Assembly (NCBI GenBank): GCA_964395095.1
Contig: CAYMZZ010000005.1
Span: 186,001-250,000, forward strand
Direction of reading: 5' to 3'
Source: CAYMZZ01 sp964395095
GTDB taxonomy: Bacteria; Bacteroidota; Bacteroidia; Chitinophagales; Chitinophagaceae
Length of the DNA stretch: 64,000 nt
Shown: positions 8,820 through 17,072 of the stretch, piece by piece
Layout: every line of letters starts with the position of its first letter
Position numbering within the stretch: the first letter of the stretch is position 1
Program-made: the position numbers and the translations under genes
The notes under the pieces: generated by a model
Database searches by the model: none
The model's input: the letters and a program-made list of their open reading frames with translations, nothing else
Told to the model about the DNA's origin: nothing

Positions 8820-9545
8820 ATGCGCGTACAGTTATTCATCCCTTGTTTTGTAGACCAGCTTTTTCCCGATACGGCCTTCAATATGATCCGGGTGCTCGAG
8901 AAAGCGGGCTGTACCGTGGCCTATAACGAAAACCAAACCTGCTGCGGCCAGCCGGCTTTTAATGCCGGGTTCTGGGAAGAATCGAAAAAGGTCTGCAGCA
9001 AGTTTTTGAAAGACTTTAAAGGAACCGATCCTATTGTGGCGCCCAGCGCCAGTTGTGTGGGATTTGTTCGCAATTACTATGGTAAACTGTTCGAGAACTC
9101 ATCCATGCATCATGAAGTTGCCGATATCGGGGAACGTATTTATGAGTTTAGTGAGTTTCTGGTAAAAGTGCTGGGTCGCGACGATTTTGGCGCCAGCCTC
9201 GAAGGGAAGGCGACTTATCACGATAGTTGTGCAGGATTAAGGGAATGTCGTATAAAACAAGAACCACGTCAATTACTGTCGAAAGTGGCTGGCCTGCAGC
9301 TTACCGAAATGGCCGATGTGGAAACCTGTTGCGGTTTCGGCGGCACTTTTGCGGTGAAATTTGACGGCATTTCCATAGGCATGGGCGAACAGAAGGTGGA
9401 CAATGCCATCGCCACCGGTGCGCAATACCTTATCTCCACCGATCATTCCTGCCTCATGCATCTCAAGGGATATATCGAGAAGAAAGGATACGATCTGCAA
9501 ACGCTTCATATTGCGGATGTGTTGGCGCGGTTTGATAGGGAGTAG
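8820..9545 (+). CDS. LutA/YkgE-like CCG-domain Fe-S protein
   Basis: The 241-residue protein has two cysteine-rich CCG domains: CFVDQLFP then QTCCGQPAFNAG in the first half, and DSCAGLRE then ETCCGFGGTF in the second. These motifs define the LutA subunit of lactate utilisation iron-sulfur oxidoreductases and related heterodisulfide-reductase-like proteins. The partner subunits LutB and LutC are not adjacent, so the substrate is uncertain. It is 18 bases downstream of ribH. Its last two codons and stop run into a GTAGTGAGTAG repeat arm. Confidence 0.82.
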   Translation: MRVQLFIPCFVDQLFPDTAFNMIRVLEKAGCTVAYNENQTCCGQPAFNAGFWEESKKVCSKFLKDFKGTDPIVAPSASCVGFVRNYYGKLFENSSMHHEVADIGERIYEFSEFLVKVLGRDDFGASLEGKATYHDSCAGLRECRIKQEPRQLLSKVAGLQLTEMADVETCCGFGGTFAVKFDGISIGMGEQKVDNAIATGAQYLISTDHSCLMHLKGYIEKKGYDLQTLHIADVLARFDRE

Positions 9546-9568
9546 TGAGTAGTAAGTAGTAAGTGGGT
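9538..9568. repeat. Single repeat arm (locus 5)
   Basis: GGGAGTAGTGAGTAGTAAGTAGTAAGTGGG, a one-armed member of the GTAGTGAG class, overlaps the stop of the LutA-like gene. Confidence 0.5.
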
Positions 9569-9622
9569 TCGGCTGCGGTGGGGCGGGTTTCCGGTAGCAT
9601 GCCAAAAATGATGGCCCATGTT

Positions 9623-10498
9623 TCATTTTTTTCTGAACAGCAGGTAGAGCAATATTATCAGCAGCAACAGCGGCCAGATGCTTAACAGTCCTATCAATAC
9701 ACTGGTCATGATACTCCAGCCGGTCAGAAATGCGCTCTTTATACGGTTCTCGGGTTCTTCCACCTCAACAGGGGCGGGTTTTATTTCCTGATAACAAGTG
9801 AGATGGATAGTACTCATGGCGGAAGCATGGGCCAGATAATTCGCCCGGTTTTTTCCAGCCTCTATTTCTTCCTGTATCGCATTTACTTCCGACTGCACCT
9901 TCAATAAATCTTCCATATTGCTGGCGCCCTTCATCAATTGTATATAGCGATCGCGGGTAGTGCTTCGGACCTCCAACCGGGCTTTGATATCAATGATCTC
10001 AGCACTCACATCTTCCGATTGAACCCTGATTTTATGAACGGCTACTGACTGTTCTGAAACCTTATTTACGGCTTCCTCAAAGCTTTGTACGGGAACCTTG
10101 AGTGTGATGGAGGCATTCTTCCTGTAGTCGTCCATGGCAAATTCTTCTGCGGCTACATAGCCGCCCAATTGCCGGATCATGGTTCTAACTGAAGTGGAGT
10201 AGGCTTTCAAATCCTTCACTTCCGTTTCCATATTTGCCGTGCGAATGATGGATCGATCCCAGTCAGGATTCGCTTGTGATGGCGGGTAAAAAGGTTTTTT
10301 CCCGGGTTGTTGATCCTGCCCCTGATCCTCCATCTTTTCGTCGGCATCCGGAGGACTGCTGACCATACTATTGCTTATCCCTTCATTCTCTGATTTGCTC
10401 GGGCCAGCTTGTTCAGAACTAAAATTCGCGGACTGATCCTGGCAGGCAACAAGCATCAGCGCAATGGCAAAAAATGCCAATACTGTCAATGGTTTCAT
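9623..10498 (-). CDS. DUF4349 domain lipoprotein
   Basis: The 291-residue protein begins with a lipoprotein signal (MKPLTVLAFFAIALMLVAC). A low-complexity linker rich in S, E, Q and P follows. The DUF4349 domain (RSIIRTANMETEVKDL, IRQLGGYVAAEEF) and a coiled-coil at about residues 180-215 come next, then a C-terminal membrane helix and a short basic tail (LLLLIILLYLLFRKK). DUF4349 proteins are envelope proteins of unknown role. It converges with the LutA-like gene. Confidence 0.8.
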   Translation of the reverse strand: MKPLTVLAFFAIALMLVACQDQSANFSSEQAGPSKSENEGISNSMVSSPPDADEKMEDQGQDQQPGKKPFYPPSQANPDWDRSIIRTANMETEVKDLKAYSTSVRTMIRQLGGYVAAEEFAMDDYRKNASITLKVPVQSFEEAVNKVSEQSVAVHKIRVQSEDVSAEIIDIKARLEVRSTTRDRYIQLMKGASNMEDLLKVQSEVNAIQEEIEAGKNRANYLAHASAMSTIHLTCYQEIKPAPVEVEEPENRIKSAFLTGWSIMTSVLIGLLSIWPLLLLIILLYLLFRKK

Positions 10499-10652
10499 GG
10501 CTTTACTGTTATAGGATGAGATGCAACGGTTGGAAAATTACATAGCTGAATGGGGGATTAGCTCCGTATCAACCATTATACATTGATGCTCATTGGAAGG
10601 AAAAAGTAACCCGTTGTTGTTGAAAATACCACGAAGCGGGTAGCGTCAAGTT

Positions 10653-10958
10653 TTACAGGATAACAGAAACCCGGAGGGTTTTTCCAGCTTCAATGCCCTC
10701 TTTTTTTCTTATATCCGCTTTCAGTGGGAGTAGGTAGGTATTTTGTTTGGTATCGAACCAGATGGCGGTGCTCCATTCGGTATGGTTAATTCGGGCGCGG
10801 GCTTTTAACCGGCCCCAGCCTTCTTCATCCCATTTATGCTTTTGGCGGATTTGCGCCGAAATTTTTACCGGCAGGGTCACAAAAACCCAGCCACCGGTAG
10901 GCGAGTGGTGGAAGGGTTTGGCTCTGAAGCTGTATTCAGTTGCTGCGGAAGGTTGCAT
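10653..10958 (-). CDS. DUF1905 domain protein
   Basis: The 101-residue protein resembles the DUF1905 family: FRAKPFHHSPTGGWVFVTLP, a central GWGRLKARARIN strand, and a C-terminal YLLPLKADIRKKEGIEAGKT segment. The function is unknown. The frame extends upstream to 11045, but that part reads through a terminator-like hairpin and into the element junction, so the ATG at 10958 is preferred. Confidence 0.7.
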   Translation of the reverse strand: MQPSAATEYSFRAKPFHHSPTGGWVFVTLPVKISAQIRQKHKWDEEGWGRLKARARINHTEWSTAIWFDTKQNTYLLPLKADIRKKEGIEAGKTLRVSVIL

Positions 10959-10965
10959 AACATAA

Positions 10966-10997
10966 AAACATCCGAAGTGGAGATACTTCGGATGTTT
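10966..10997 (-). terminator. Native terminator of tRNA-Arg, separated by the insertion
   Basis: Thirteen-base perfect arms (10966-10978 and 10985-10997, core ACATCCGAAG) enclose a 6-base loop. On the minus strand they are followed by TTATG, giving a run of five T. It lies 17 bases beyond the left attachment repeat. If the element were removed, it would stand directly behind the minus-strand tRNA-Arg gene, so it most likely is that gene's original terminator. Confidence 0.7.
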
Positions 10998-11014
10998 GTT
11001 GATATTCAAGACAA

Positions 11015-11029
11015 GTGATCCGGATTGGA
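11015..11029. repeat. Left attachment repeat (att core)
   Basis: GTGATCCGGATTGGA is identical to 28251-28265. Fourteen of its bases equal the last 14 of tRNA-Arg (discriminator, acceptor 3' strand and part of the T arm). This is the displaced tRNA end left by site-specific integration. Confidence 0.88.
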
Positions 11030-11142
11030 CTGTGACCCACTTCACTCTACATCCTTTTGTTTCTCGTTTCTTCCTGCGTAACTATCCAGTTCACTGCGTT
11101 TTACAAATGTCAATATTGCAGCCAAAGGAGATGAATTGCAAG

Positions 11143-11158
11143 AAAACTATACCCCAAA
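11143..11158. repeat. Left copy of a 16-bp subterminal direct repeat, possible integrase arm site
   Basis: AAAACTATACCCCAAA is identical to 28190-28205, in the same orientation. In the excised circle the two copies would flank the att core at about 113 and 45 bases, the layout of arm-type integrase sites. Confidence 0.55.
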
Positions 11159-11212
11159 AAATGCACGTTTTCAATTTTCGATCTTACCTTCGATTCACTT
11201 ACAGGCGAATTT

Positions 11213-12487
11213 ATGAAAGTACGGTTTTACCTCAAGCGCGCCGGGGCGAAAAGAGAAACAGCAATCTTTGCGGTCGCCAATTATGGAGGCCATAGTTTGA
11301 AAGTCTACACGGGAGAAGCGATTCACCCCAAATTCTGGAACGCCAAAACCCAGACGGCTAAGTCAACGCCGGCCTTCCCAGAAAGCCCCGAGTTCAACCA
11401 ACGCCTGGTAAACATCCGAGCGACAATCAACCGAGTATATCTTCGATATGTCAACGACAACGACAATCAGCACCCAGAGCCTCAACAGCTCCGTGAACAT
11501 ATTGAGAATGCCATCAAGGGCAAGGGAAAGCAAACTTTCCTTTCCTACTTTGAGGAGTTTGTAAACAGAACACTTAACGGGCAAAGGTTAGATCCCAAAA
11601 GCCAAAAGCCTATTCGTCATTCGGTCGGTAAAGGATATCAAACTACATTCAATCATTTGCAAGGATTCGCTGCAAATTGGCACCGGGAATTGTCCTTTGC
11701 TTCTATCGACCTGGAATTTCACAAAGACTTTACCGAATACCTGGCAGCGCCACCGCGCCGGCTGAGTGCGAATACGATCGGCAGCAACTTTCAACGTTTG
11801 AAAGCCGTATTGGCTGAGGCGACGGAAAAGGGATTAAACAGCAACATGACTTACAAAAGCCGGTATTTTGTAAAGCAAGCAGAAGAGGCGAGCACGATCT
11901 ATTTGAACGAAGCAGAGTTGGATGAAATTGAACAACTGGACCTCAGCGACCAGCCGCGCCTGGATAATGCCCGAGACTTGTTTTTAATAGGGTGCTATAC
12001 TGGATTGAGGTTTTCCGATTTTTCAGCTTTGTCTTTGGAAAAGATTAAAGACGGCTTTATTCGTGTTACTCAGGTAAAAACCGCAGTGCCGGTTGTGATC
12101 CCAATCCATAGTGTGGTGAGTAAGATCATTGAGAAGCGTGGCGGGAATTTACCGCGTTCTATTTCCAATGAGAAGTTGAATCAGTACATCAAGGAAGTAG
12201 CGCAACTTTGCCCTTCTTTGGTCAAGCCGGAAACTAAATCAATCACCAGGGGAGGCGTAAAGACATCATTGACAGTTCCTAAATGGCAACTGGTTACCAC
12301 ACATACAGCGCGAAGGTCATTCGCAACAAATGAATTCCTGGCGGGCACGCCTACTTTAACATTGATGAGTATTACCGGCCACAGAACTGAAAAGGCCTTC
12401 CTGAAATATATCCGTGTGAACAAAGAAGAGCATGCTGAAAATATGGCGAAGCTCTGGAAACGGAGAAGTCGATTAAAGGCTGTCTGA
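11213..12487 (+). CDS. Tyrosine recombinase / integrase
   Basis: This is the 424-residue integrase of the element. Residues 1-100 form an arm-type DNA-binding domain beginning MKVRFYLKR with a GEAIHPKFWN motif. Residues 105-210 form a SAM-like core-binding domain, and 230-415 the catalytic domain. Catalytic residues are visible: Arg266 (CYTGLRFSDF), Lys289 region, His364 and Arg367 (HTARRSF), His390 (ITGHRTEKAF) and Tyr399 (YIRVN). This is the standard build of Bacteroidota prophage and mobile-element integrases. It lies 183 bases inside the left att repeat and reads inward. Confidence 0.95.
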   Translation: MKVRFYLKRAGAKRETAIFAVANYGGHSLKVYTGEAIHPKFWNAKTQTAKSTPAFPESPEFNQRLVNIRATINRVYLRYVNDNDNQHPEPQQLREHIENAIKGKGKQTFLSYFEEFVNRTLNGQRLDPKSQKPIRHSVGKGYQTTFNHLQGFAANWHRELSFASIDLEFHKDFTEYLAAPPRRLSANTIGSNFQRLKAVLAEATEKGLNSNMTYKSRYFVKQAEEASTIYLNEAELDEIEQLDLSDQPRLDNARDLFLIGCYTGLRFSDFSALSLEKIKDGFIRVTQVKTAVPVVIPIHSVVSKIIEKRGGNLPRSISNEKLNQYIKEVAQLCPSLVKPETKSITRGGVKTSLTVPKWQLVTTHTARRSFATNEFLAGTPTLTLMSITGHRTEKAFLKYIRVNKEEHAENMAKLWKRRSRLKAV

Positions 12488-12538
12488 AAATCGATCAAAT
12501 ACACCACCCATTATCCACCACTTATTCACATCGTTAAA

Positions 12539-12570
12539 ATTGAACTTTCAAAATATTTTGAAAGTTCAAT
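12539..12570. promoter_or_regulatory. Perfect 32-bp palindrome
   Basis: ATTGAACTTTCAAAAT is followed directly by its exact reverse complement, starting 51 bases after the integrase stop. There is no T-run, so a terminator is less likely than a protein-binding site (operator or replication-related) or a cruciform. Confidence 0.6.
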
Positions 12571-12796
12571 AATGTTTTGGTAATTTTATTTCGCTGATTC
12601 AGTCCGGGGTTTCGGTGTGTATCAGTGGCATAATATGCCGGCCGTGTATTCGGCCAAAGACTGGCACAATTCAAAGTGCCTTTGGTTACTCTCAAGGGAG
12701 AGGCGCCATACGTAAGACGTGAAAGAGCCTGCCGGGTCACTGGTTGGCTTCGCGGAGCACCGGGGTATACCGCCGCGCCGAAATGAAGGTTGCTTA

Positions 12797-12804
12797 TAGC
12801 TTTG
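12797..12804 (+). promoter_or_regulatory. Possible -7 element for the element's main operon
   Basis: TAGCTTTG is an exact TAnnTTTG match, 41 bases before the first HTH gene. The -33 element is not clear. Confidence 0.4.
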
Positions 12805-12845
12805 GTTTGCATGATCTTTTCGGATTAAATCTTAATAGGATTCTT

Positions 12846-13061
12846 ATGTCTCGGCAAAAAGAAAAATTGGTGACAATTGAGTGCTTTGCCCTTGAAAACG
12901 GGGTTAGTGTCGAATGTGTGCGCCATTGGATTAAGCACGGTGTTCTAAAGAAATACAAGGCTGGCCGAAGAACTCTTGTTGATTCCACTCAACCAAGACC
13001 GGAGAGAGGAAATCGTTGGCATGGCGCCAGGATTAAATCCTCAAAAATGGAGAGCGTTTAA
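12846..13061 (+). CDS. Small helix-turn-helix protein 1 (excisionase/regulator-like)
   Basis: The 71-residue protein has an HTH core ECFALENGVSVECVRHWIKHG followed by a basic GRRTLVD strand, as in MerR/excisionase-type winged helices. The ATG at 12846 was chosen because the longer frame (from 12744) reads through the hairpin region. It may act as excisionase or as a regulator; a second similar gene follows 18 bases later. Confidence 0.6.
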   Translation: MSRQKEKLVTIECFALENGVSVECVRHWIKHGVLKKYKAGRRTLVDSTQPRPERGNRWHGARIKSSKMESV

Positions 13062-13079
13062 AACTAAGACTTACTGGGA

Positions 13080-13388
13080 ATGAATAGTAGCAAATCCAAC
13101 CAAACTCAGATCATTCTTCACGGGATTTCGATGGAGACCTTGATCGATGAATTAACGGCACGCCTTGCGCCAATGTTGGCTGCAAAACGCATTGCTGAAG
13201 AGGCATATAAACCGGACACTGAGGAGTTCATAACCAGGGGAGAGGCCTCAAAGCTTTTGAAGTTATCGGTAAGGACCATTGCAGAACATTCGCGCCAGGG
13301 CAGGCTCAAGCCTCACCGTATCGGCCGGCGAGTGTTATTCCGGAGGTCTGAGGTTCTTGCCACACTTAAACCGGCACGCTATGAGTAA
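13080..13388 (+). CDS. Small helix-turn-helix protein 2 (excisionase-like, HTH_17 type)
   Basis: The 102-residue protein has a helical N-terminus (METLIDELTARLAPML) and a C-terminal winged HTH: FITRGEASKLLKLSVRTIAE, then GRLKPHRIGRRVLFRRSEV. This is the usual form of Bacteroidota mobile-element excisionase or helix-turn-helix proteins. Its last 8 bases overlap the start of the next gene, so translation is probably coupled. Confidence 0.75.
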   Translation: MNSSKSNQTQIILHGISMETLIDELTARLAPMLAAKRIAEEAYKPDTEEFITRGEASKLLKLSVRTIAEHSRQGRLKPHRIGRRVLFRRSEVLATLKPARYE

Positions 13389-14238
13389 GACTACATATTA
13401 CTTTAGCCACGATTCGAATGCCCGGAATGATTCCAAGATCATTGCAGTTCGAATGAAGCATGGTGTTGCCGGTTATGGCTGCTATTTCATGCTTTTGGAA
13501 CGGTTGATGGAGGCTTCAGACTATAAGTGCCCAATTGACTATTCAGTTATTGCCTTTGATCTGCGTGCACCGGAGGAAATAATTCGGTCTGTAGTTGAAG
13601 ATTTTGGGCTGTTTGAGTTCTCTGAAGATCGCAGGGAGTTCTTTAGTCCATCCCTCATAAATAGACTTCAGCCGCTTGAAGAGATTCGGGAAAAGCGCCG
13701 ACAAGCTGGTGTGAAGTCAGCAGAGGCAAGGCGCATAAAAGCAACCCTTAAACAAACTTCAACACATGTTCAATCAAAAGTCAACACATGTTCAGCACAT
13801 GCTGAACACTCTTTGAGCACTTCTGAATTTTTGTTGCCCTCAGATTCAGCAGAAAGAGAGAGTAAAGAAAGTAAAGTAATAAGAGAGAAAGAGGAAAGCT
13901 TTCCGGCTTCGCCGGGCACCGCCATTAAAGACAATTTAGAAAAAAAAAATGAGAAAAAAGGGGTGCCGCGAAAAACGCTTTTTCGGGATTCCCCAGCTTT
14001 TGAAATCGAATACCTAAAGGCCGAGTTGAATAAAAGTGAAAGGTACGCTGGCGCTGATGCTGAATATTATCACCAAGCCTTATTGAACTGGTCCGATGCT
14101 GGGGCGAAAAAAATGGTTGATTGGGTTGCTACAGCTCGAAGCTGGATCAATCGGGATCGAGAAAAAAAGTCTATAACCTTAAAACCGCAAAATGACAAAA
14201 AACTCAATGGCATTGCCTATTCAGGGGGATGGAGTTGA
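13381..14238 (+). CDS. DUF4373-type replication initiation protein
   Basis: The 285-residue protein begins with the Lin1244/Lin1753-like N-terminal domain (DUF4373): TYYFSHDSNARNDSKIIAVR, YGCYFMLLERLMEA, and DLFEFSED-like segments in the first 100 residues. In phages and mobile elements this domain marks replication initiators of DnaD/RepA-like type. The middle is low-complexity and charged. The end has a DnaD-like helical segment (YYHQALLNWSDAGAKK, ATARSWINRDREK). The start at 13381 overlaps the previous stop; the next gene, a DnaC-like ATPase, overlaps its end by 47 bases, as expected for an initiator plus helicase loader. Confidence 0.75.
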   Translation: MSKTTYYFSHDSNARNDSKIIAVRMKHGVAGYGCYFMLLERLMEASDYKCPIDYSVIAFDLRAPEEIIRSVVEDFGLFEFSEDRREFFSPSLINRLQPLEEIREKRRQAGVKSAEARRIKATLKQTSTHVQSKVNTCSAHAEHSLSTSEFLLPSDSAERESKESKVIREKEESFPASPGTAIKDNLEKKNEKKGVPRKTLFRDSPAFEIEYLKAELNKSERYAGADAEYYHQALLNWSDAGAKKMVDWVATARSWINRDREKKSITLKPQNDKKLNGIAYSGGWS

Positions 14239-14881
14239 TACTTTGCCCGCTTTTGCGGAGCAGGATGCAGCTTATTTGGCCGATGCTGGACGGCATTTTC
14301 GAAGATATTGCCCTGATTTTGTAATTGATGAAAATAATCGAGAAGTAATGAAAGCTCTCGTACTCTATTTCAGGCAGGACAGGATGTTTGAAACGGAAGG
14401 CCATGGCTCTTTAAAAAAAGGAATTTTTCTTGTTGGCCCAGTTGGAGTTGGTAAAACATTCCTGATGAAACTGCTTTTGGAATCGGTGCGCTTTGAAACG
14501 CGAGTGCCTTACCGCATCGAATCAGCATTTCAGGTTGCTGAAAAATACCAGTCAGATGGGATGGATACTTTGAACAAAATTATTCCGGAAGTCACAGGTA
14601 TAAGGTCAATAGACAATCCCTACAACAACCGAAATCTTCTATTCGATGATTTTGGAGTTGAGCCAACCCAGGTCTCATACATGGGAACGAGGCTGAATCC
14701 GATGGAATTTGTCATATCACGCCTTTATGACAGGTATTCTGATCGATTTTGCAATATTCATTTTACCAGCAACCTGAATCAGAAAATGATAGAGGAGGCC
14801 TATGGTACCCGAATTTATTCGAGACTGAGGGAAATGACCAATTTGATTTTACTCAATGGTCCTGACAGGCGGGCGATGTAA
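14192..14881 (+). CDS. DnaC/IstB-like AAA+ ATPase, probable helicase loader
   Basis: The 229-residue protein has Walker A GPVGVGKTF at residues 82-90, Walker B LLFDDFG at 149-155, a sensor-like HFTSNLNQ, and the arginine-finger region YGTRIYSRLREM. These are the marks of the DnaC/IstB family, which loads the host replicative helicase at an origin. It overlaps the DUF4373 gene by 47 bases; an internal ATG at 14207 would reduce the overlap. Together the two genes suggest the element replicates autonomously after excision. Confidence 0.85.
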   Translation: MTKNSMALPIQGDGVDTLPAFAEQDAAYLADAGRHFRRYCPDFVIDENNREVMKALVLYFRQDRMFETEGHGSLKKGIFLVGPVGVGKTFLMKLLLESVRFETRVPYRIESAFQVAEKYQSDGMDTLNKIIPEVTGIRSIDNPYNNRNLLFDDFGVEPTQVSYMGTRLNPMEFVISRLYDRYSDRFCNIHFTSNLNQKMIEEAYGTRIYSRLREMTNLILLNGPDRRAM

Positions 14882-14906
14882 CCACCTGAAAAAACCTGAA
14901 AATTAA

Positions 14907-15398
14907 ATGGCAAAAGTGAAGGCGATAAAACAGAAGACGGGCCGACCAACCGAGTACCGGCCAGACCATGCACAACGTGCGAAGGAGCTGGCCATGTTGG
15001 GCCTGACGGATGCACAGATTGCAAATGCTTTCGGTATTTCAAGGCGTACCCTGGGATATTGGAAGCGCCAATATCCGGAGTTTTTGCACACAATGCAGGC
15101 CGGAAAAGTGGAAGCTGATGCAAAGGTGGCAGCAGCGCTTTTTCACAGGGCTACAGGCTATTCTCATCCGGAGGACAAGTTTTTCATGCATCGCGGGAAA
15201 GTCATAGTAAAAAGAACTGAAAAACACTATCCGCCTGATACAGTGGCGGCGATGGTTTGGCTCCGGAATAGGCAAAGGCTTAAATGGAGTGATAGAGGTG
15301 AAATTGATTTTGAAGCTTTAACCGACGAACAGTTGAACACCATAATCGACAAACTCACAGAGCGGGCAACAATGCCGCCTTTACGGGTTGCAAAATAA
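14907..15398 (+). CDS. Terminase small subunit-like protein
   Basis: The 163-residue protein has a basic start (KAIKQKTGRPTEYRP), then an HTH (ELAMLGLTDAQIANAFGISRRTLGYW without gap, about residues 30-55). A helical segment and the typical YPPDTVAAMVWLRNRQRLKW motif follow. This arrangement is that of phage small terminases, which recognise DNA for packaging. No large terminase follows; the next gene, 10 bases on, is portal-like. In satellites such as SaPIs, a lone TerS redirects a helper phage's terminase, which is a possible role here (inference). Confidence 0.7.
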   Translation: MAKVKAIKQKTGRPTEYRPDHAQRAKELAMLGLTDAQIANAFGISRRTLGYWKRQYPEFLHTMQAGKVEADAKVAAALFHRATGYSHPEDKFFMHRGKVIVKRTEKHYPPDTVAAMVWLRNRQRLKWSDRGEIDFEALTDEQLNTIIDKLTERATMPPLRVAK

Positions 15399-15408
15399 AA
15401 TAGGAATC

Positions 15409-17055
15409 ATGGTACTTGACCTGGAAAATATTGTAGAAATCATTAAAAGCCGGCCAAACGGCGGGCTAATCGATAAAGGCGTATCGTACAACAGACTTTT
15501 GAGAAAGCATTTATACGGGGACGGCCTATCAGTGGATACGGCACAAATCGAAGGCCTGGAGAAAAAAGATATCCATATCCTCCGGAAAAAATACACCAAG
15601 TCAAACAAAGACCTGTTTGCACGTTTGGGGCGGCCCATTGATAAGGTCTTCACTGCTAAAGGAGGCGGCGTTTACCTTGGATTGAATGAAGATCAGGAGC
15701 GAAAGGCGAAACTATTGGCGAGCGAAATTCACGGCCTTTCAGTTCGCGAGTGGGTGGAAAAGTTTTGGAAGCCTCACATGTTGGATGATCCGTTTGGTTT
15801 AATCTTCATGGAGATCATGCAGCCCAGGGATGTTGTGATTGCGAAGCAGAAAGGAAAATCTTTTGTGTATCCAACCTATCAGCCTATAAGAAATATTTAT
15901 GACTACCAGCCCAAAGGTCGTTTTTTGGAGTATGTGGTATTTGAGCTGAGCGATCAGGAAAAACGAAAGTATAGACTGGAAGCGGATATTAGGGCATTTC
16001 GTGTTGTGGATGATGCTTTTGATTACCTGGTTCAATGGACAGGAGAGGATGTTCGAATTATTGAAAGCCAGACACTACCAAACTACTTCCAAAAGGTGCC
16101 GGCGATGATTAATTCCGACCTGATAAATCCGAATGAGGATAACTGCTATCTCTCATTCTATGATGAAGTGATTGAGCTGGCGGAAAACTTTTGGTTGAAA
16201 GGCTCGATCAAGGTGACGCACGACTTCCTGCACGGCTTTCCAAAGTATAGCGAATTCGCAGATGATTGCAATACCTGCAGCGGTACCGGTTATGTCGATA
16301 GTGAACATTGCCCTGATTGTAAGGGTACGAAGAAAAAACTGATGTTCAAGGTCAGTGATTCCAAAGCCCTGCTATGGCCTACGAAGGATGATGCGGTTAT
16401 TCTCCCTAATCAGGTGGGTGGTTACATTTCTCCGGACAAGACCTATCATGAGATTGCGACTGCGGATATCAAGGCCTTGGAAGATGTCATGATGCTAACG
16501 CTTTGGGGGGCTTATTCAGCAATTCAAGACAAAGCCGCAGCGAAAACGGCCACGCAAATTATTGATGAAGGCAGGCCAATTGCCGACCGACTTTCTGAAA
16601 TCAGTAAGATGGCTGAAAAGCGCCACAAATTTATTCTGGATTGTCTCATTCGGGTTCAAGTTGCTCCAAACTATCCGGGGTCCTCTGTCAATTACGGCAA
16701 GAGATACCTTTTCGAAAGCCCTGAAGCTATTTGGAAAAAATATTCTCAAGCAAAGGAAGCCGGATCCCCTCAGGCAGTCCTCGACGACCTTCTAAATGAG
16801 TATTACCAGACGGAGTACCAAAGCGATCCAATAGGCTTGAATATCGCACAAAAGCTGATGTACGTGGAGCCGTTCATTCACTATTCAATCAGCCAATTAA
16901 AGGCTCTCGATCCTGAGCCATCCGATTACCACAAAAAGCTTTATTACAGTGAGTGGCTGGCCATGGTTCCCGAAGGAAAAATTCTGGCATTGTCGATTGA
17001 AGAGCTCAAAGAGGACCTGACCCAATTTGTAACTACCAAGCAACCCAATTTTTAA
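15409..17055 (+). CDS. Portal-like phage structural protein with zinc ribbon
   Basis: The 548-residue protein starts at an ATG preceded by AGGA, 10 bases after the TerS-like stop; a TTG 7 codons earlier overlaps that gene. The early part has an FTAKGGGVYLGL segment, then DDPFGLIFMEIM. A zinc ribbon of the CxxCxGxG kind follows at Cys287, Cys290, Cys301 and Cys304. A helical portion (ADIKALEDVMMLTLWGAY, TQIIDEGRPIADRLSEISKM) resembles the C-terminal stem region of portal proteins. The position after TerS agrees. I cannot prove the portal fold from sequence alone; another minor head or neck protein is possible. Confidence 0.5.
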   Translation: MVLDLENIVEIIKSRPNGGLIDKGVSYNRLLRKHLYGDGLSVDTAQIEGLEKKDIHILRKKYTKSNKDLFARLGRPIDKVFTAKGGGVYLGLNEDQERKAKLLASEIHGLSVREWVEKFWKPHMLDDPFGLIFMEIMQPRDVVIAKQKGKSFVYPTYQPIRNIYDYQPKGRFLEYVVFELSDQEKRKYRLEADIRAFRVVDDAFDYLVQWTGEDVRIIESQTLPNYFQKVPAMINSDLINPNEDNCYLSFYDEVIELAENFWLKGSIKVTHDFLHGFPKYSEFADDCNTCSGTGYVDSEHCPDCKGTKKKLMFKVSDSKALLWPTKDDAVILPNQVGGYISPDKTYHEIATADIKALEDVMMLTLWGAYSAIQDKAAAKTATQIIDEGRPIADRLSEISKMAEKRHKFILDCLIRVQVAPNYPGSSVNYGKRYLFESPEAIWKKYSQAKEAGSPQAVLDDLLNEYYQTEYQSDPIGLNIAQKLMYVEPFIHYSISQLKALDPEPSDYHKKLYYSEWLAMVPEGKILALSIEELKEDLTQFVTTKQPNF

Positions 17056-17072
17056 TTTAATATATACAGCAA

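Larger units (their letters stand above)
12488..12845. other. Gene-free control region between integrase and HTH genes
   Basis: No convincing gene is seen. The stretch holds a 32-bp perfect palindrome (12539-12570), two overlapping hairpins (GGCCG/CGGCC at 12640-12655; CCAAA..GGCAC/GTGCC..TTTGG at 12654-12685) and a TAGCTTTG -7-like site (12797-12804). It is a plausible regulatory region, origin, or source of a small RNA. Confidence 0.5.

Noticed and set aside
10959..11045. Upstream extension of the DUF1905 frame
   Set aside because: It reads through the tRNA terminator hairpin and across the att junction; the ATG at 10958 fits the domain.
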